This document shows, one piece after another, positions 36,734 through 48,372 of a stretch of DNA of 64,000 nucleotides. Below the pieces are notes generated by a model. That model made no database searches. It was not told the origin of the DNA and saw nothing but the letters and a program-made list of their open reading frames with translations. The stretch's first letter is position 1. The number at the start of each line of letters is the position of its first letter. The stretch is from the NCBI GenBank assembly GCA_951230915.1, contig OX579637.1, positions 372,001 to 436,000 of the forward strand. Reading direction: 5' to 3'. The stretch is from Antitrichia curtipendula. Lineage: Eukaryota; Streptophyta; Bryopsida; Hypnales; Leucodontaceae. The position numbers and the translations under genes were made by a program.

Positions 36734-37630
36734 CCTCCATGTTAGACTGGACAACCCTTGCTCATAAGAAGACAATAAAAAAAGCCTTGCAACTTCAGTG
36801 TAAAACAAAAAACAGGTAAAATGTAGTTACTCGATGACATTAACAAATAACTTAGGATTGTAGGACTACGTCAATACAATTTTCTCATTTCATAACTATA
36901 GCGATGCCGCTATTTAGGAATTTATTCATGACAATGTAGTACTAAATTGAACTTGGTGGTACTCGTTCTATTCAATTAGTATCCGTTCCTAGTTGAAACG
37001 AGCATTGACAGAGTTGCAGCCAATTGAAACAGGGAAGAATTCTAGAAGCTGCTTGACATACAGTAAATAAACTAAACCAGATATTAAAATTATGAGTGGC
37101 TGGAAGACTAGACCCGCATTTTATTATTGAATAGCGCACCATAAATTGACCAGCTTCAATTATTGTGGATGTAATTAGGAGGCCGTTGGTCCATAACTAG
37201 TTGTTCATCATGTCTCTGAATTGCCTCAGGACAACCATCAACTGAAGTGTCAAAATATTCAAACTCGCAAACTGATAGACAGATGGATTCCGCATAATTT
37301 GGCTCCATGAAACTTAGCTCCATGTTAAATGAGGAGTAACGGCGTCACGGCTTCGAAAGGACCGACCTGCCAATTGTCACCGTCGTTCCACAAGAATGCA
37401 ATAATGCCATTAGTGATTCTATCATGCGCTGTACAACTGCAATCATACGTGGTTGTTGGCATGTCTGAAGTATTAAAGACCCCAAAAGGCTGCGTAACTA
37501 AGTTTATACGACGCAAGCACTTGAAATAATACATAAATAGATCTGAATAGCTTCTACGTCACATAAATAGGAATAGGGTAATTAGTACTGCGGAAAGTGG
37601 AAATGTCAATGAATATCTACGCCCTTTAGA
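36734..37630. other. spacer upstream of the MULE gene
   Basis: No domain is recognised. A 69-codon minus-strand ORF at 37325-37534 is too short and plain to call. Confidence 0.45.
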
Positions 37631-38071
37631 ATGCCAAAGAAACAAAAGCGGCAAGCTCTGTATTTTACAAATTCGAAGCGCCTAAAGAAGTCTAGGATTA
37701 TGAGGGAGTTGCGATCAAAGGCTAGGATAGCTGATGCCGAAGAAACGGTAAGAGTCCTAGAATTTACAGGTAGAAAACCATCAAGCAACGGAATGCAGGG
37801 TGCTCTTTCATGTAGACACTCAGAGATTGAGGAGGACACGAGGAGCCGAGGAATCACAGCAAATTTGTCCCTGGGTAGCAGCAAAAGTGGAAGTACACCC
37901 GACAAGTGTGCTGAAAATACTGCAGAAGGGTCGAGTAGAGAGACCACTCCAAAGCAAGGTAATGTGACGATCGGAACTCTGGCTGCTCTCTTAATATCAT
38001 TCTTTGTGTTGTCGAAGGTGTTTACATTAGTATCTTCTACATTGAATATGGGCAGTAATGTAGACCCGTGA
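37631..38071 (+). CDS. hypothetical protein with basic N terminus and possible membrane helix
   Basis: The open frame is 146 codons and starts at an ATG. The first 35 residues are strongly basic (MPKKQKRQ, KRLKKSR), the middle is Ser/Thr-rich, and a hydrophobic run (GTLAALLISFFVL) lies near residues 119-131. The opposite strand is also open for 162 codons, so coding is not certain. It has no recognised family and no similarity to neighbours. It lies just outside the deleted LTR-like copy C. Confidence 0.3.
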   Translation: MPKKQKRQALYFTNSKRLKKSRIMRELRSKARIADAEETVRVLEFTGRKPSSNGMQGALSCRHSEIEEDTRSRGITANLSLGSSKSGSTPDKCAENTAEGSSRETTPKQGNVTIGTLAALLISFFVLSKVFTLVSSTLNMGSNVDP

Positions 38072-38400
38072 GTTACTATTTCAAGAGTCTCCATGTCAAG
38101 TTGCGCACTCTAGAACTTGGAGGAGCGTCTTTGGATTTGCAAGATTTTAGTGTAATAGTTTGATAAAAATGTCGGGACCGAGCGTGACGTGCTTATAACC
38201 TCCGTTGGAATGAATTCTATTGCACGCGTAGTTAGCGCGTAAGTATCTTTAGCACAAAAATGTGGTAAGATGACACGAGTTATCGTCCTAGGGAATTCTA
38301 GTATGTTGCTGCAAGTTTTGGGTATCCGGATCACTTCCCAAAACACCCCAAGATATCCGTACACTCTATTGCTATCTTCCGGAAACTAGTATTTTCCGTT

Positions 38401-39797
38401 GAAGTTCCGGCCCCATGAGTTTCTTGGAACTCTCCTCCCGGAAGATCAGCGAACATTGCTTGGTCGAGCAGGTTCGGGTCGAGGCTTCCAATGAGCTGTC
38501 GCATCTCCTTCAGCACTCCCTCCATCCGGGCCTCGAAATCTGTCAAGATGAGTACAACCTTCGTTCCGGTAATGTGGCCTTGGGCCACCATCTGTGAGTT
38601 CCAGAGTTGGGCCCTCGAGATGGTGCTGGTCGGAAGGTTGATCAGTTCTCCCAGCTTCCGTACTAGAGCCATCGCTTCCGTGGACTTCCGGTTCGCGATG
38701 TGCATCTCCCGTTCCGACCACTGGTGCTGGCTCCGGAACTGATCCCGTTCCTCCTGAAGACTCCGGATCTGGTCGTACAGAACCTTGACGTCTTCCGGAT
38801 TCGGTCTTCGTGCGATGGCGGCCAAGATCTCCCTCTCGTCCTTCACTCCTAACGTATGGCAAACGTCTTGGAGTACTGCTGCCATCCGGTCGTTCACCGT
38901 CCTTGTCGTTCGCAGCCAATGTATGGCGTTCTCGACTGGATCCATCTCCTCGTGTGGGCTTTCCGGCTGGACGGAACCTTCCGCCACTTGTTTTCCTCGC
39001 GCTGCCCGGTCAGTGGATTTCCGCCTGCTGGTTCCGGCCTTCTCCGGAGTGGTCTGTGTCTCCTCCGAAACGTCCTCCTCCTCGGATTCCGGCTCCTCCA
39101 GCTGTGGTTCCGGTCTCAGCCCGTACTTGAGGAGATTTTCCCCTTTCTTGTACATAAGCTGCTCCGGCTCGCTCAGGGTCTCCATCCGGTGGTACAAATG
39201 AAACAGGTAAGGGCTAATGTGACTGGACTTCCGTCTTGCAATCCCATTCGCTAACTTATCCACAATTGTGTGAATAAGTCCGCCCCAGTTTACGGGTCTT
39301 GGGGGCGGGTTTACCCTGTTCCCTAAAGCCCCAAAAATGGTGTTCGCCACCGTGGTGGTCACCCGGTTAGGCTTTTCCGGATACAGGATGGGAATCAGGA
39401 ACTCTAAGAGTTGCTGATCCCGGGCGTACACGCAATCCGTCGCTGCAAACCCCTCCTTTGGGTTGGCGGAGTTCCGGAATCTTTCCGCCGCGAACTTCTC
39501 CGTCCGGCCGGCCCATCCATGCCCCCAGTTCAGTGCAAAGTACATTCCGGCCCAGAGCTCTTGTGTCCAAGCTCTCGGGCGGCCCCTCACCGTCAACTTA
39601 TACTGATTGGGAACTCCGTAAAGGAGTTCCTCAATCATCTCTTCGCTTTTCAAGTCCCATGGGCGGTGTAAGAATCCGACACAGCCCATGGTCTCTAAAT
39701 CCTCCTACAACTCTCTATGGCGATCCGTATCGAATGGAATCGCCGGGCTGACAGTCCGTGCGGTCACCGCCAGTCTACGGGTTTGAGTTTCCGTCAT
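38401..39797 (-). pseudogene. ORF of LTR-like copy C (C-terminally truncated)
   Basis: The start is ATG at 39797 (MTETQTRR). TAG at 39705-39707 replaces a Gln codon seen in copy G. The remaining ~430 codons match copy G through the N-terminal domain, acidic linker and coiled coil to EFQETHGAGTSTE, where the internal deletion removes the C-terminal ~170 residues. Confidence 0.8.
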
Positions 39798-39932
39798 CCT
39801 GTCGGTCCTCCGGAGTTGCACCGACCTTACTTCCGCTTCCTACCTCGATCCTATCTCACCACTCTTTCTCTCACTAAACGTACTCGCGAAAATGCCGCAG
39901 AGAAAAGAGACCGAATGAGAATGGCGGCGGGG

Positions 39933-39940
39933 TTTATATA
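39933..39940 (-). promoter_or_regulatory. TATA box of copy C
   Basis: TATATAAA lies in the context CGCTATATAAACCCC, about 136 bp upstream of the ATG and identical to copies D and G. Confidence 0.65.
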
Positions 39941-40214
39941 GCGGCGCGAAACCCTAAGTTCCCAACCCGATGGAGTTCCCGTAAGTTCCCTAGTCGGAAC
40001 CCCTACGATCCGGAACTTCCGACTATCCGGCTACTGGTTCCGGAACACTGTTTTAACCTAATTAGAGTTTTAACTTTCCTACGAAAGAGATCTTTTCTAA
40101 TGTAGGTTTCTAGCGTCTAAACTTCTACACCTATGCAAAAATTTCAAAGTTCTTCTCCTATATATCTCTATTTTATGTATTAAGTTTAGTTTCTGGACGT
40201 TCCGTAACGTTACA

Positions 40215-40549
40215 AGTTTGGAAGCACAAACAAGGGCAAGACTGTTTTCAACGATTCATTTCTGCTCATTGAACTAGGCTGAGCTTGCGATGTCGGATTG
40301 TTCACATCGAGGCATGCAGTAAAGGGGAGAGAAATATTCGAGAGGCAAGGTCATTGTTGAACCAAGATTTCAGTTTAGGAATCAGCAAATCAGGGAACCA
40401 GTGCGAGTATATTGCGGGAGTTGGGCTTAGATGGAGGCATGTTAACCGTAAAATGAGCGTCTCGGGAATTTTGGAGACCCCGGAGAGAAAAGGTACAGCG
40501 ATCTCGAATAAACGGACCGATAGGTAGAAGGAGGGGACTGTAAAATCGA
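40215..40549. other. spacer, no gene seen
   Basis: This is the flank between LTR-like copy C and the purine-rich repeat tract. Confidence 0.45.
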
Positions 40550-41395
40550 GGAATTGGAAAGTGAGCTTAGGGAAGAGGACCGCGAGGAAGAGCAAGGAGA
40601 CTGCGAGCTTGAGAAAGAGGACCGTAACCTGGATGAATAGGATCGCGACCTAAAGGGAGGAGAACGGGACCTCGAGCAAGCGCTCAGGCAGCTCGAGGGA
40701 GAAGATCAAGAGCTTGCGGAAGGGGGGCCGTGATTTGTTGGAGCGAGACGCGGCCAAAGGGGAGGTGAAGGCAGGCTCGGGGAAAGTGGCAAAGAGCTCA
40801 CGAAGGCGGCAGGGAGCTCGCGGAGGCGGCACGAAGCTCGCGGAGGCGATAGGAAGCCGTGATGCGGAGAAGGGGTCCGAAATCTAAGGGGAGGTGACGG
40901 CAAGCTCGGGAGGCGGCAGATACCTTTCGGAAGCGAACCGGGAGCTCGCGGAAGGGGACCAAGTTGTGGAGGCAACGGAGGTGACAACCTACAGGGGGTG
41001 AAGGCGACTACAAGGAAGCGGCAGACAGTCGCGAGAGAGGACCGGGAGCTCGCAAAAACTAACCGTGATCTCCAGAGGTGGACCGCGACCTAAGAAGAGG
41101 TGACGGTACCCACATGAAGGCGACAAAATGCTCGAGGAGAACGCCGCACACTTTCTAAAGGAAGAGCCCAAGATCTGAGCAGGGGTGAAGTGAGCAGGAA
41201 GAAGCGCACAGCCAGCTCGAGAAGGTGATCCGTTAGCCTGCCGAAGCCGACAGCGAGCTTAAGACACTCAGGCGCGAGCTCGTGGAATGAGACAACGACC
41301 TCGAGAAGGTGATCTGTGAGCCCGAGAAGGTGGACCGTGAGCCAGGTGAACACAGACAGTGAGCTGGAAGAGGAGGACCGCGACCTTGATCAATG
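40550..41395 (+). repeat. purine-rich degenerate tandem repeat
   Basis: Imperfect units of about 24-30 bp contain GACCG, GAGCTCG and GCGGAAG. Locally they read as D-R-E-L-A/E-E heptad-like peptides, but the frame changes often, so no ORF is supported. It may be a decayed coiled-coil coding repeat or a minisatellite. Confidence 0.5.
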
Positions 41396-41924
41396 TTATT
41401 ATATCCTGGGGCTTAATGATCCGATTGCTGTGTTTTGAAACGAGTCACAGCCTCGGGGTTATGTCAGACCTCTACGTTCCGAGAACTGAGGTTATTGCCG
41501 TCATGTCCTCTTCACCCACGAGGCTTGCGTATTAGGATAACGAGCTCAAGAGCGGAGCGAGTATTTGTTCTGACTTCCACCCCAATTGTACTCTAAACCC
41601 TGCAATTGATCTACAAGCGCTGTGGAGACGCAACAAAATTCCGGAACGATATTAAGCGCGGACATTACCGGTATGGAGGCTGAGGAGGGAAATGCATCCG
41701 CGAATCCGACGAAAGAAGCGCAAGTAAAGGGCGGGGACAAGGGTAGTGTCGAGGACACAACGAATACAACAGATGGTATGTAATCCAATTTGTTGATCGA
41801 TTCACATGTTGCCTTGCTCTTATGTATCGTTGCCCTGTTCTTGTGATTTTGCATGTCAATTCTGTGTGTCAACAAGTGCGGCGCATTCTCTAGGGCGGGA
41901 AGCACCATTCTAAACGCAACAGCA

Positions 41925-42260
41925 CCCCCTTAGAAGGGGTGCCGCTGTCGGCACCTCCTCTATGGGGGCACTGTCTGTATTAACAGCCCCCCCATAGGGG
42001 AGGTGCCGACAGCGGCACCGCCTCTATGGAGGGGCTGTCTGTATGAACAGCCCCCCCATAGAGGCGGTGCCGCTGTCAGCACCTCCTCTATGGGGGGGCT
42101 GTATATGCAAGCAGCGCCCCTTAGAGGGGGTACTGACAGCGGCACCCCCTCTAAGGGGGTGCTAAGCAGCCAAGCAGCACCTCCTTAGAGGAGGTGCCGA
42201 TATCGACACCTTCTCTAAGGGGGTGCTGTTTGGTTGAGGAGGTGCTTTCTAAGGGGGTGC
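41925..42260. repeat. hairpin array in intron 1 of the ParB-methyltransferase gene
   Basis: About five tandem palindromic modules of 60-75 bp each contain arms such as CACCTCCTCTATGGGGGGGC and its complement around a short loop (CTGTATGA type). They are joined by GGTGCCGACAGCGGCACC. Most stems are about 20-25 bp with few mismatches. The modules differ in sequence, yet their arms still match each other. Confidence 0.85.
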
Positions 42261-42597
42261 TAGAAGTTTCAATGTCTATCTTATGGTTTCTGAACTGAAT
42301 TCATTTTCTATTATACATCAGGTCAATTGGAAGAAATAACGAATCCTAGAATAGATGCGTTAAAGGACGGGATGCAGTCGTCATCACAACCAGACATTCT
42401 TGAATCCGGTGCGTATCCTAGACCTCGTTATGGTATGTTTTTTTGTTTGTTTTCTTTTTCTTAACAGTGTTTGTGACGCAGAGAAAGTAGGTGACGAGGG
42501 AGTCGAGACATCCCAAGACGCTCAAGAGGCAAGCAAAGCAACGGCAGAGATGACAGCCGAGGAGCTGGGTAAGGAAATGGACAAAATGGTCGTGCAG

Positions 42598-43164
42598 GCT
42601 CGGGGAGGTCACTTAGCTCTACTACAACAAACCACGTGCGAACAAGTGATTTCTAATAAACTATAATTTCAACCTAAAATTTTGAGCATTGTTTAATAAT
42701 GACTATAGGTTTCTATTGCCAAATTTTCCAACTCAAATAAAATATGAAATGATTTCTAGAAGAGGTTGAAAATGGGCTAAAATGGCATGTTTTTCAACTC
42801 AAATAATTATAGAGAACACATTTAGATGACCATTGAATCAATATTCAACTCAAAATGAGCTTTCAATAGAGAGTTATTTTTTAGAATTTTTTGTTTATTT
42901 TTTAGACAATTTTTTCTTATATAATATAGGGGTGTGAAAGTTATTTTTCAGTTCTACAATGTATCTTTTTACTTCAAAAATTTGTAACTAATTATCATTA
43001 ACAAATAAAAATATCAATAATTCAAAACATAAACTTTCAAAGTAGAAAAATCTATTCATATTTTTTTAATTTTGTTTTATTTAAAATTCAAAAAGTAAAT
43101 AGGGGGTCCAAAGTTTTGATCGCACATGGTTTCTAATGGACACTCTAAGTGACCTCCCCAAGCA
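42598..43164. mobile_element. 567-bp inverted-repeat element in an exon
   Basis: GGGGAGGTCACTTAG at 42602-42616 is inverted at 43145-43159, and similarity continues inward for about 50 bp (AAACCACGTGCGA against AAACCATGTGCGA). TGCAG flanks both sides (42593-42597 and 43165-43169). The core is AT-rich and non-coding. Removing it with one TGCAG joins MVVQ to DSVN in frame. The superfamily is unknown. Confidence 0.75.
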
Positions 43165-45622
43165 TGCAGGATTCCGTCAACACCAACGTTGTCTTGGACA
43201 AGCTCCGTTTTCGGCCAAGGGAGAAGTCGAAACTCAACATCCCGCTTTGTAGGATGAGAGCTCTGGCTGCAGTCCGCCCTTACCTGAAAAATGACGTCAT
43301 GGCACTGGGAGCACATTTTGTGAGTACCGGATACATGGATGGGCACGGTGTCTTCTATGTGGCTTTGCAAGACAACGAGGGCAAAACGCAAGACGTGACC
43401 GATAATGATATGGCTTGTTGGAGTCTACTATGGGTGGCAGCAAACAAGAACTTCGAGAGGGAGCTGCAGAAAGAAGATGCTTGGAAACAATTCTCGGGGA
43501 AGATGTTTTCTGTTTGGGACGGCAACCATAGGCTCTCTGCCTGGCTCTCGATAATTAACAGAGACCATGGGGATGACCCGTTATGGCATTACACCGTTGA
43601 ATCGATTATCTTGGAGGTTGAGGGCCAGATTGGGCCACTTTTAATAGCCTTGCACCAAGTCAACTGGTAATGCACCAGTGAGAGACCTTTTCATAAGCTG
43701 TTTTACTTTGATGAATGATTGTTATTCAGTTCTAACATTGATTTGTTAAAATAGGAGAAACCAGACCTGTCACGTGAAGTTGAACCTTGTACACAAACTA
43801 TATCGGCTCCAAAGTATTGCTGGTCAACTCCTATCGTATTACGAGAATCTAGTTACCAAAGAAGAACTAGCTGACACCGAGAAGAAGCAGAAGTCAAAGT
43901 CTCGCACTTGGTACACCTTGACACTTGACGGGCTAATCAATGTTCTCTATCAGGTACGGACCGCTTATTTGCTTAAGTGTTTTGTTTTATTTACAAATAT
44001 ATTTGATGTTTGGGTTCATCTATCGTTAGTGTTCAGAGTTCTTAAATGAGGTGTGGATATCAGCACATCCGTCAAAGGATCAGGACACTGAACTGATTTG
44101 AGCACTATTGTGGGGGTTGCCTATGTCGGCACTTTAGTTCTGTCATTGTTAATCTGGTACCAATGTCGGCGCCCCTTTCTATTGTTTCTGGTCTTTCGGT
44201 TTGAAAACTTCATGGTTTCGTTTCGTGGTATGTGTTTTCCTAAATGACATTGGTTTTTTTTGCCTTGGTATTTGTCTTGGAGCAAGAGGTGGGTGAGGTA
44301 GTAGCTCATGCGACTAGGAAATTCAAGGAGAAATATCCCGAGAAGTCAAGTGAATGGACTACGGGAAAGCTGTATGATGTCATCGGGAAGGCGGTGGATA
44401 AGGTAAAGAAGGATATGTCATCCAATGTGAAGAAACAAGTTCCCATTGCAGATCCGCGGCAAACACCACAATTTTTGGAGCAAGTTCGGATCCACTATGA
44501 GAACCGGGAAGACGATCCAGAGATGTCCCAAGAAAAGTTGTGGTACCTTTCAACATCAGTCATGGACGCGGCAATGAAAGTGAAATGGCTTGAGCGCTGA
44601 AATAGACCTGCTTCGCTTCGGGAAGCGATGAGGTTTCCGAAAAATAGGTTTCCCGATCATGCTTTTTCGGACTGGCTTCACAAGGCCACTTGGTGGGCTC
44701 AGGTACTTCACAGTACCTATTCCTCAATTGTTTGATTGTGATCTTGCCCCGTCAAATTTGTTCCTAAGTCCCTCTTGCAGTTGGTGGGTGCTGCGCAGGA
44801 ACTGTTTGACGTGACGCTCTCTAAGTTGAATGTCGCGATCAATTATCAACCACCTGATGAAAGTCCAATTCCTAGCATCGCTGATTATATAGAACAGAAT
44901 TGTATTTAGCTTTGGGATACTGCATTTTCTCATGAGTTTGATGGCAAAGGAATTCACAAGAATCCTCCTCCTGAGTTTCAGATTGGCCTGGATAAGGCTG
45001 TGGTCAGGGTCCTCTACCGATACTTCAAGTTCGTGTTGTATGCACGGAACGCCACATCGAAGACGCCGTCGTTCTTCTCTAGCTACTTGGACAGACGTGC
45101 CGAGAATTGCATGATTTCGGATGAGATTGCCAAGAAGTGGAAGAAGGAGCACTGGGAAGTCTGTGGTTGGTATGTAGACTACCCTCTCAAAAATCCTCCT
45201 CCGTTTGAGATCGATTTGAGGAATAAGGTGCCACCTGATTTGGCTTTGCTGAAGACGGTTCATGATGTCACAGCACAGGATAGGTAAATTCTCCATTATA
45301 CTCACAAAAATCATCCTAGAGTATAACTAAGTGACTCTAAAGATCGAACCCACAAGATTCTGTGAAGTATCTAGCCTTATTAACGAACTAAGCCAAGTCA
45401 GTAGTAGAATCCGTCTTTTCCGGTCCTCTTCCTAAAATCGGAAATACAAACACCCAAAAAACTAATGACCGGATTCTCTCTATCTTCCGATTCCAACTAG
45501 TCTTCCGGTCGTCAAATCCAACAAAACCCCAGGATCATACTACTTCCGGTCCTGGTATCCGTCTCGACCAATCCGCTCTAGACAACTCACAACTATTTCC
45601 TCTCCTATCTGGTTTGGTTTTA

Positions 45623-45643
45623 CCTCTGTTTAGCCATCAGAGG
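45623..45643 (-). other. conserved stem-loop, copy F, with compensatory change
   Basis: Stem CCTCTG / CAGAGG with a 9-nt loop (ATGGCTAAA on the minus strand). Relative to the other copies, stem position 3 changed C to T and its partner changed G to A, so the pairing is kept. Confidence 0.65.
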
Positions 45644-46454
45644 GGTCGCCGCTTGCTTTTGAGAGTGGTAGGCCCACCACACCTTCCGTAACTTATAGTA
45701 GCTGAAGACCCACTTTCCTAATCTCTACTCTCCTAGACTAATACGGATCCGGTTTGGTCCTTCACAGCAGTCCAGATAGCGATACAGTTGCAGGTCACGC
45801 AAAGACCCCTCGTACAATCCTCTCAATACTACAACGACCCTGATGCGATCCTAATTTGTGCGAAGCTAAGGCGGTTACAAGTGCACTCGTCCGTTCCAAC
45901 AACAACTAGAGTTCTTCCGTTTATCGCTAAGATGGCGAGACCTCACGAGAGATCGGACACTCGACCGAATTTCCTACCCAGGAGTTCTAGCGCGACTAAG
46001 GAATCCCTCCCTATCCGCCTAGTCTAACAATGGCTTCCTCACCCGGAATCTCAAACTCTAGACGCGCTGAGGCATTGAAGTTCACTCCCAACTCTATCCT
46101 ATCCGCTCACATGCACTTAGAATCAAGAAAACACACCAAGGGGAGAAATTCCTAATACACCCATTCACGCCTCCCTAACTCCTTCTCATACCAACCTGCC
46201 AAATTTGGGAGAAAAACGTACAACAAGAGAGCAAATAGGAAACACAAAAAAAATGTAGAGGAAAGACTCCCAGTCCTCAGCACAAGGACTGACTTATATA
46301 CACTTTGAGAACATCCAAAAATACAAAAGGCAAAAAGCACCTTTAAAAGTCAACCTAATTCCGGATCCTAATTTCCGGTCCGTCCTAACACTACCGGATC
46401 GGAATACTAATCCAGATCCATTCCTATCCTATGTCTACAAAATCTAACTTTACT

Positions 46455-48092
46455 TTACATCGCTATCCCGCAACCCAACGAAGGACTCTTGGGCTCCGCC
46501 TCCAATTGCTCGAAGACTTCTCCCAAGTTCCTGTTCCGCTCTCCGGCTATCGGATTTGGTAGATCGGAACCGGGAGAAGAATCTATGTTGATCGGCGCAG
46601 TCTGGGAGGGCTGACTCGGCTTTGACTGCGGAGTCTGATCTCTTCCTTCCCTTGGGTCCGGCACGTCCGGAAATGATTCCGGCATGGAGATGTCCGACAG
46701 GTGGACCCTCATCGATCCGGTCAGCTTCTGCGCGCACTCCTCCATCCGGTTTGCAGCTCCTCGCGCTTGGACCAAATTCTTCTCCACCTGCTCGGAGAAG
46801 TCAGTTAGGATCCGAACTATCTAGGAACCAGATAGCTTCTTCTCCTCCAAGACCTTCTCGTCGAAGAGCCTGGCCCTGACTGCCGCGCTTCCGGCCTCAC
46901 CAAAAGTCGCCTTCACTACTCCTGCAACCTTCTGCGTTTCAGCCGCCATCATCTGGGTGGCGGCCATATCTTCATTGAAGGTGGCCACTTCCGCCTTCAG
47001 CATGTCGACCTCCTCCTGAAGTCGACGGATCTCTGCTTCTTGCTTCCGGATCTTGGCCGGATTGGTGATGCAATCCGCTACCTTCCCCGGCAACTTGCTG
47101 TCTGGTGCTGCGTGCACCAACTCCCTGATCTGGGTAAGGGCGATTCTCTTTGCCTCCCAATCTGCACGGATGTCACAGAGGGTCTTGACCAGCTTCTCGA
47201 ACGGATCAGGAGGTCCCTTCTTCGAGGTGCCCGCCTTCTCCGCTTCCGGTGTCTTCTCCTTTCCGGTCTTGTCATCGAATGGCGATCCTCTTCCGGTCGG
47301 AGAGGTCGTCTTATGCCGCTTGGGCTGCCTCTCTGCCTCTTCTTCATCTTCTTCTTCTTCTTCGGTCTCGGATCCAGTTTCCTCTTCCTCCTCGTTCGTT
47401 TTCGATTCTCCGTACTTCAGGAGATTCTCCTGAGCCTTCCACTCCTTCTCTTCCGAGTCCAACAAGAGCTGGTGGTGCTCGTAAAGGTGGAAGAGGTAGG
47501 GACACATGGGTGTCGGCCTACTCCTTCCGACCCTCATCGCTAATTGGGCCACCAGATCGAGCATGATCTGGGTCCAATCCGCCTTCCGATCTCTGCTCAG
47601 AGCACCGAAAATTGTGTTGCTGAGGGTGATCGTGACCCTTGTCGGCTTCTCCGGATGAAGGATCGGAATGAGGAACTGCAACAACTTCCGATGCCGGTCA
47701 TCGATGCAGTCCTCCACCGCGTATCCGTCCTTGGGGTTGACAACTCCCCGGAATTTGCCGTGGATGTACTCATCCTTCCGGTTCGCCATCCCGTGACCTC
47801 TTGCCCGGAACTTGTATACCTCCCTCCAGATCTCTTTCGTCCACTCTGCCGGAACACAGCGGAGCGTATTGTCAAACTGGTTCGTCCACTTCCCCTGGAT
47901 CTCCTTTACCATCTGCTCATCCTTAAAACCCCACAGTTTGTCGAGCAAACCGTGACACCCCATCCGGTTGAGATCTAATCTAAGCATCTTCTTCTCCTCC
48001 TCTGTTGAGGGGAGAATTGGAATTATCTTCCGGAGTTTAACCGGAGCCGACGATGTGGATGGCCCTGGTCTATTCCGCCTAAGCTGCGGCAT
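46455..48092 (-). pseudogene. ORF of LTR-like element copy F (one stop)
   Basis: The start is ATG at 48092 (MPQLRRNR). The N-terminal domain matches the family (MGCHGLL, RH-KLLQFLIPILHPEKPTRVTIT, CPYLFHLYEHH). The linker is acidic and Glu-rich. A coiled coil follows, then a stop at 46821-46823 in the segment corresponding to ITGTKVV-ILTDF of copy G. The same frame then continues to 46455. About 545 codons. At the position where copies B and E have TAG, this copy encodes Trp. Confidence 0.8.
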
Positions 48093-48364
48093 GGACACAG
48101 ACTAGATCTAAACAGTCCTTTCCGATTCTACCTCACCCAGTCCTAGCTGCACGTCCCGTTCTCACTTTTTCTCTCTCCGATCTCAACCAAAATCCTGCAC
48201 AGCAATCGGTATGCAACCGGAAACCTACCCTGCAGCACACCTCTAACACTCGCACACTCACGCACACACGCAAACACTCACACAGCGCCGAAACACGAGG
48301 AGCACGACAAAACGCTCTCATCAAACAGCGTTTGGAAAAGGAGTGCAACTGAGGAGGTGCTGGC

Positions 48365-48372
48365 CTTTTATA
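48365..48372 (-). promoter_or_regulatory. TATA box of copy F
   Basis: TATAAAAG lies on the minus strand about 275 bp upstream of the ATG, farther away than in the other copies. Confidence 0.5.

Larger units (their letters stand above)
38221..40214 (-). mobile_element. LTR-like element, copy C (internally deleted)
   Basis: The element is 1,994 bp. The right end reads CGTAACGTTACA, the inverse of the TGTAACGTTACGG start of copies D and G. The left end reads TGCACGCGTAGTTAGCGCG, lacking three bases of the TGTCGCACGCG form. About 1.43 kb is missing relative to copy G. The join near 38397 falls on CGGAAAA, which copies D and G show at both deletion borders. No matching target duplication was found. 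Confidence 0.75.

Noticed and set aside
37606..38094. Minus-strand 162-codon ORF opposite the hypothetical gene
   Set aside because: No domain and hydrophobic throughout in the pattern of an antisense shadow. The plus-strand ORF has the more protein-like composition.
45335..45350. tRNA T-loop-like GATCGAACCC near the end of copy F
   Set aside because: No D-arm, anticodon arm or acceptor pairing could be built around it.
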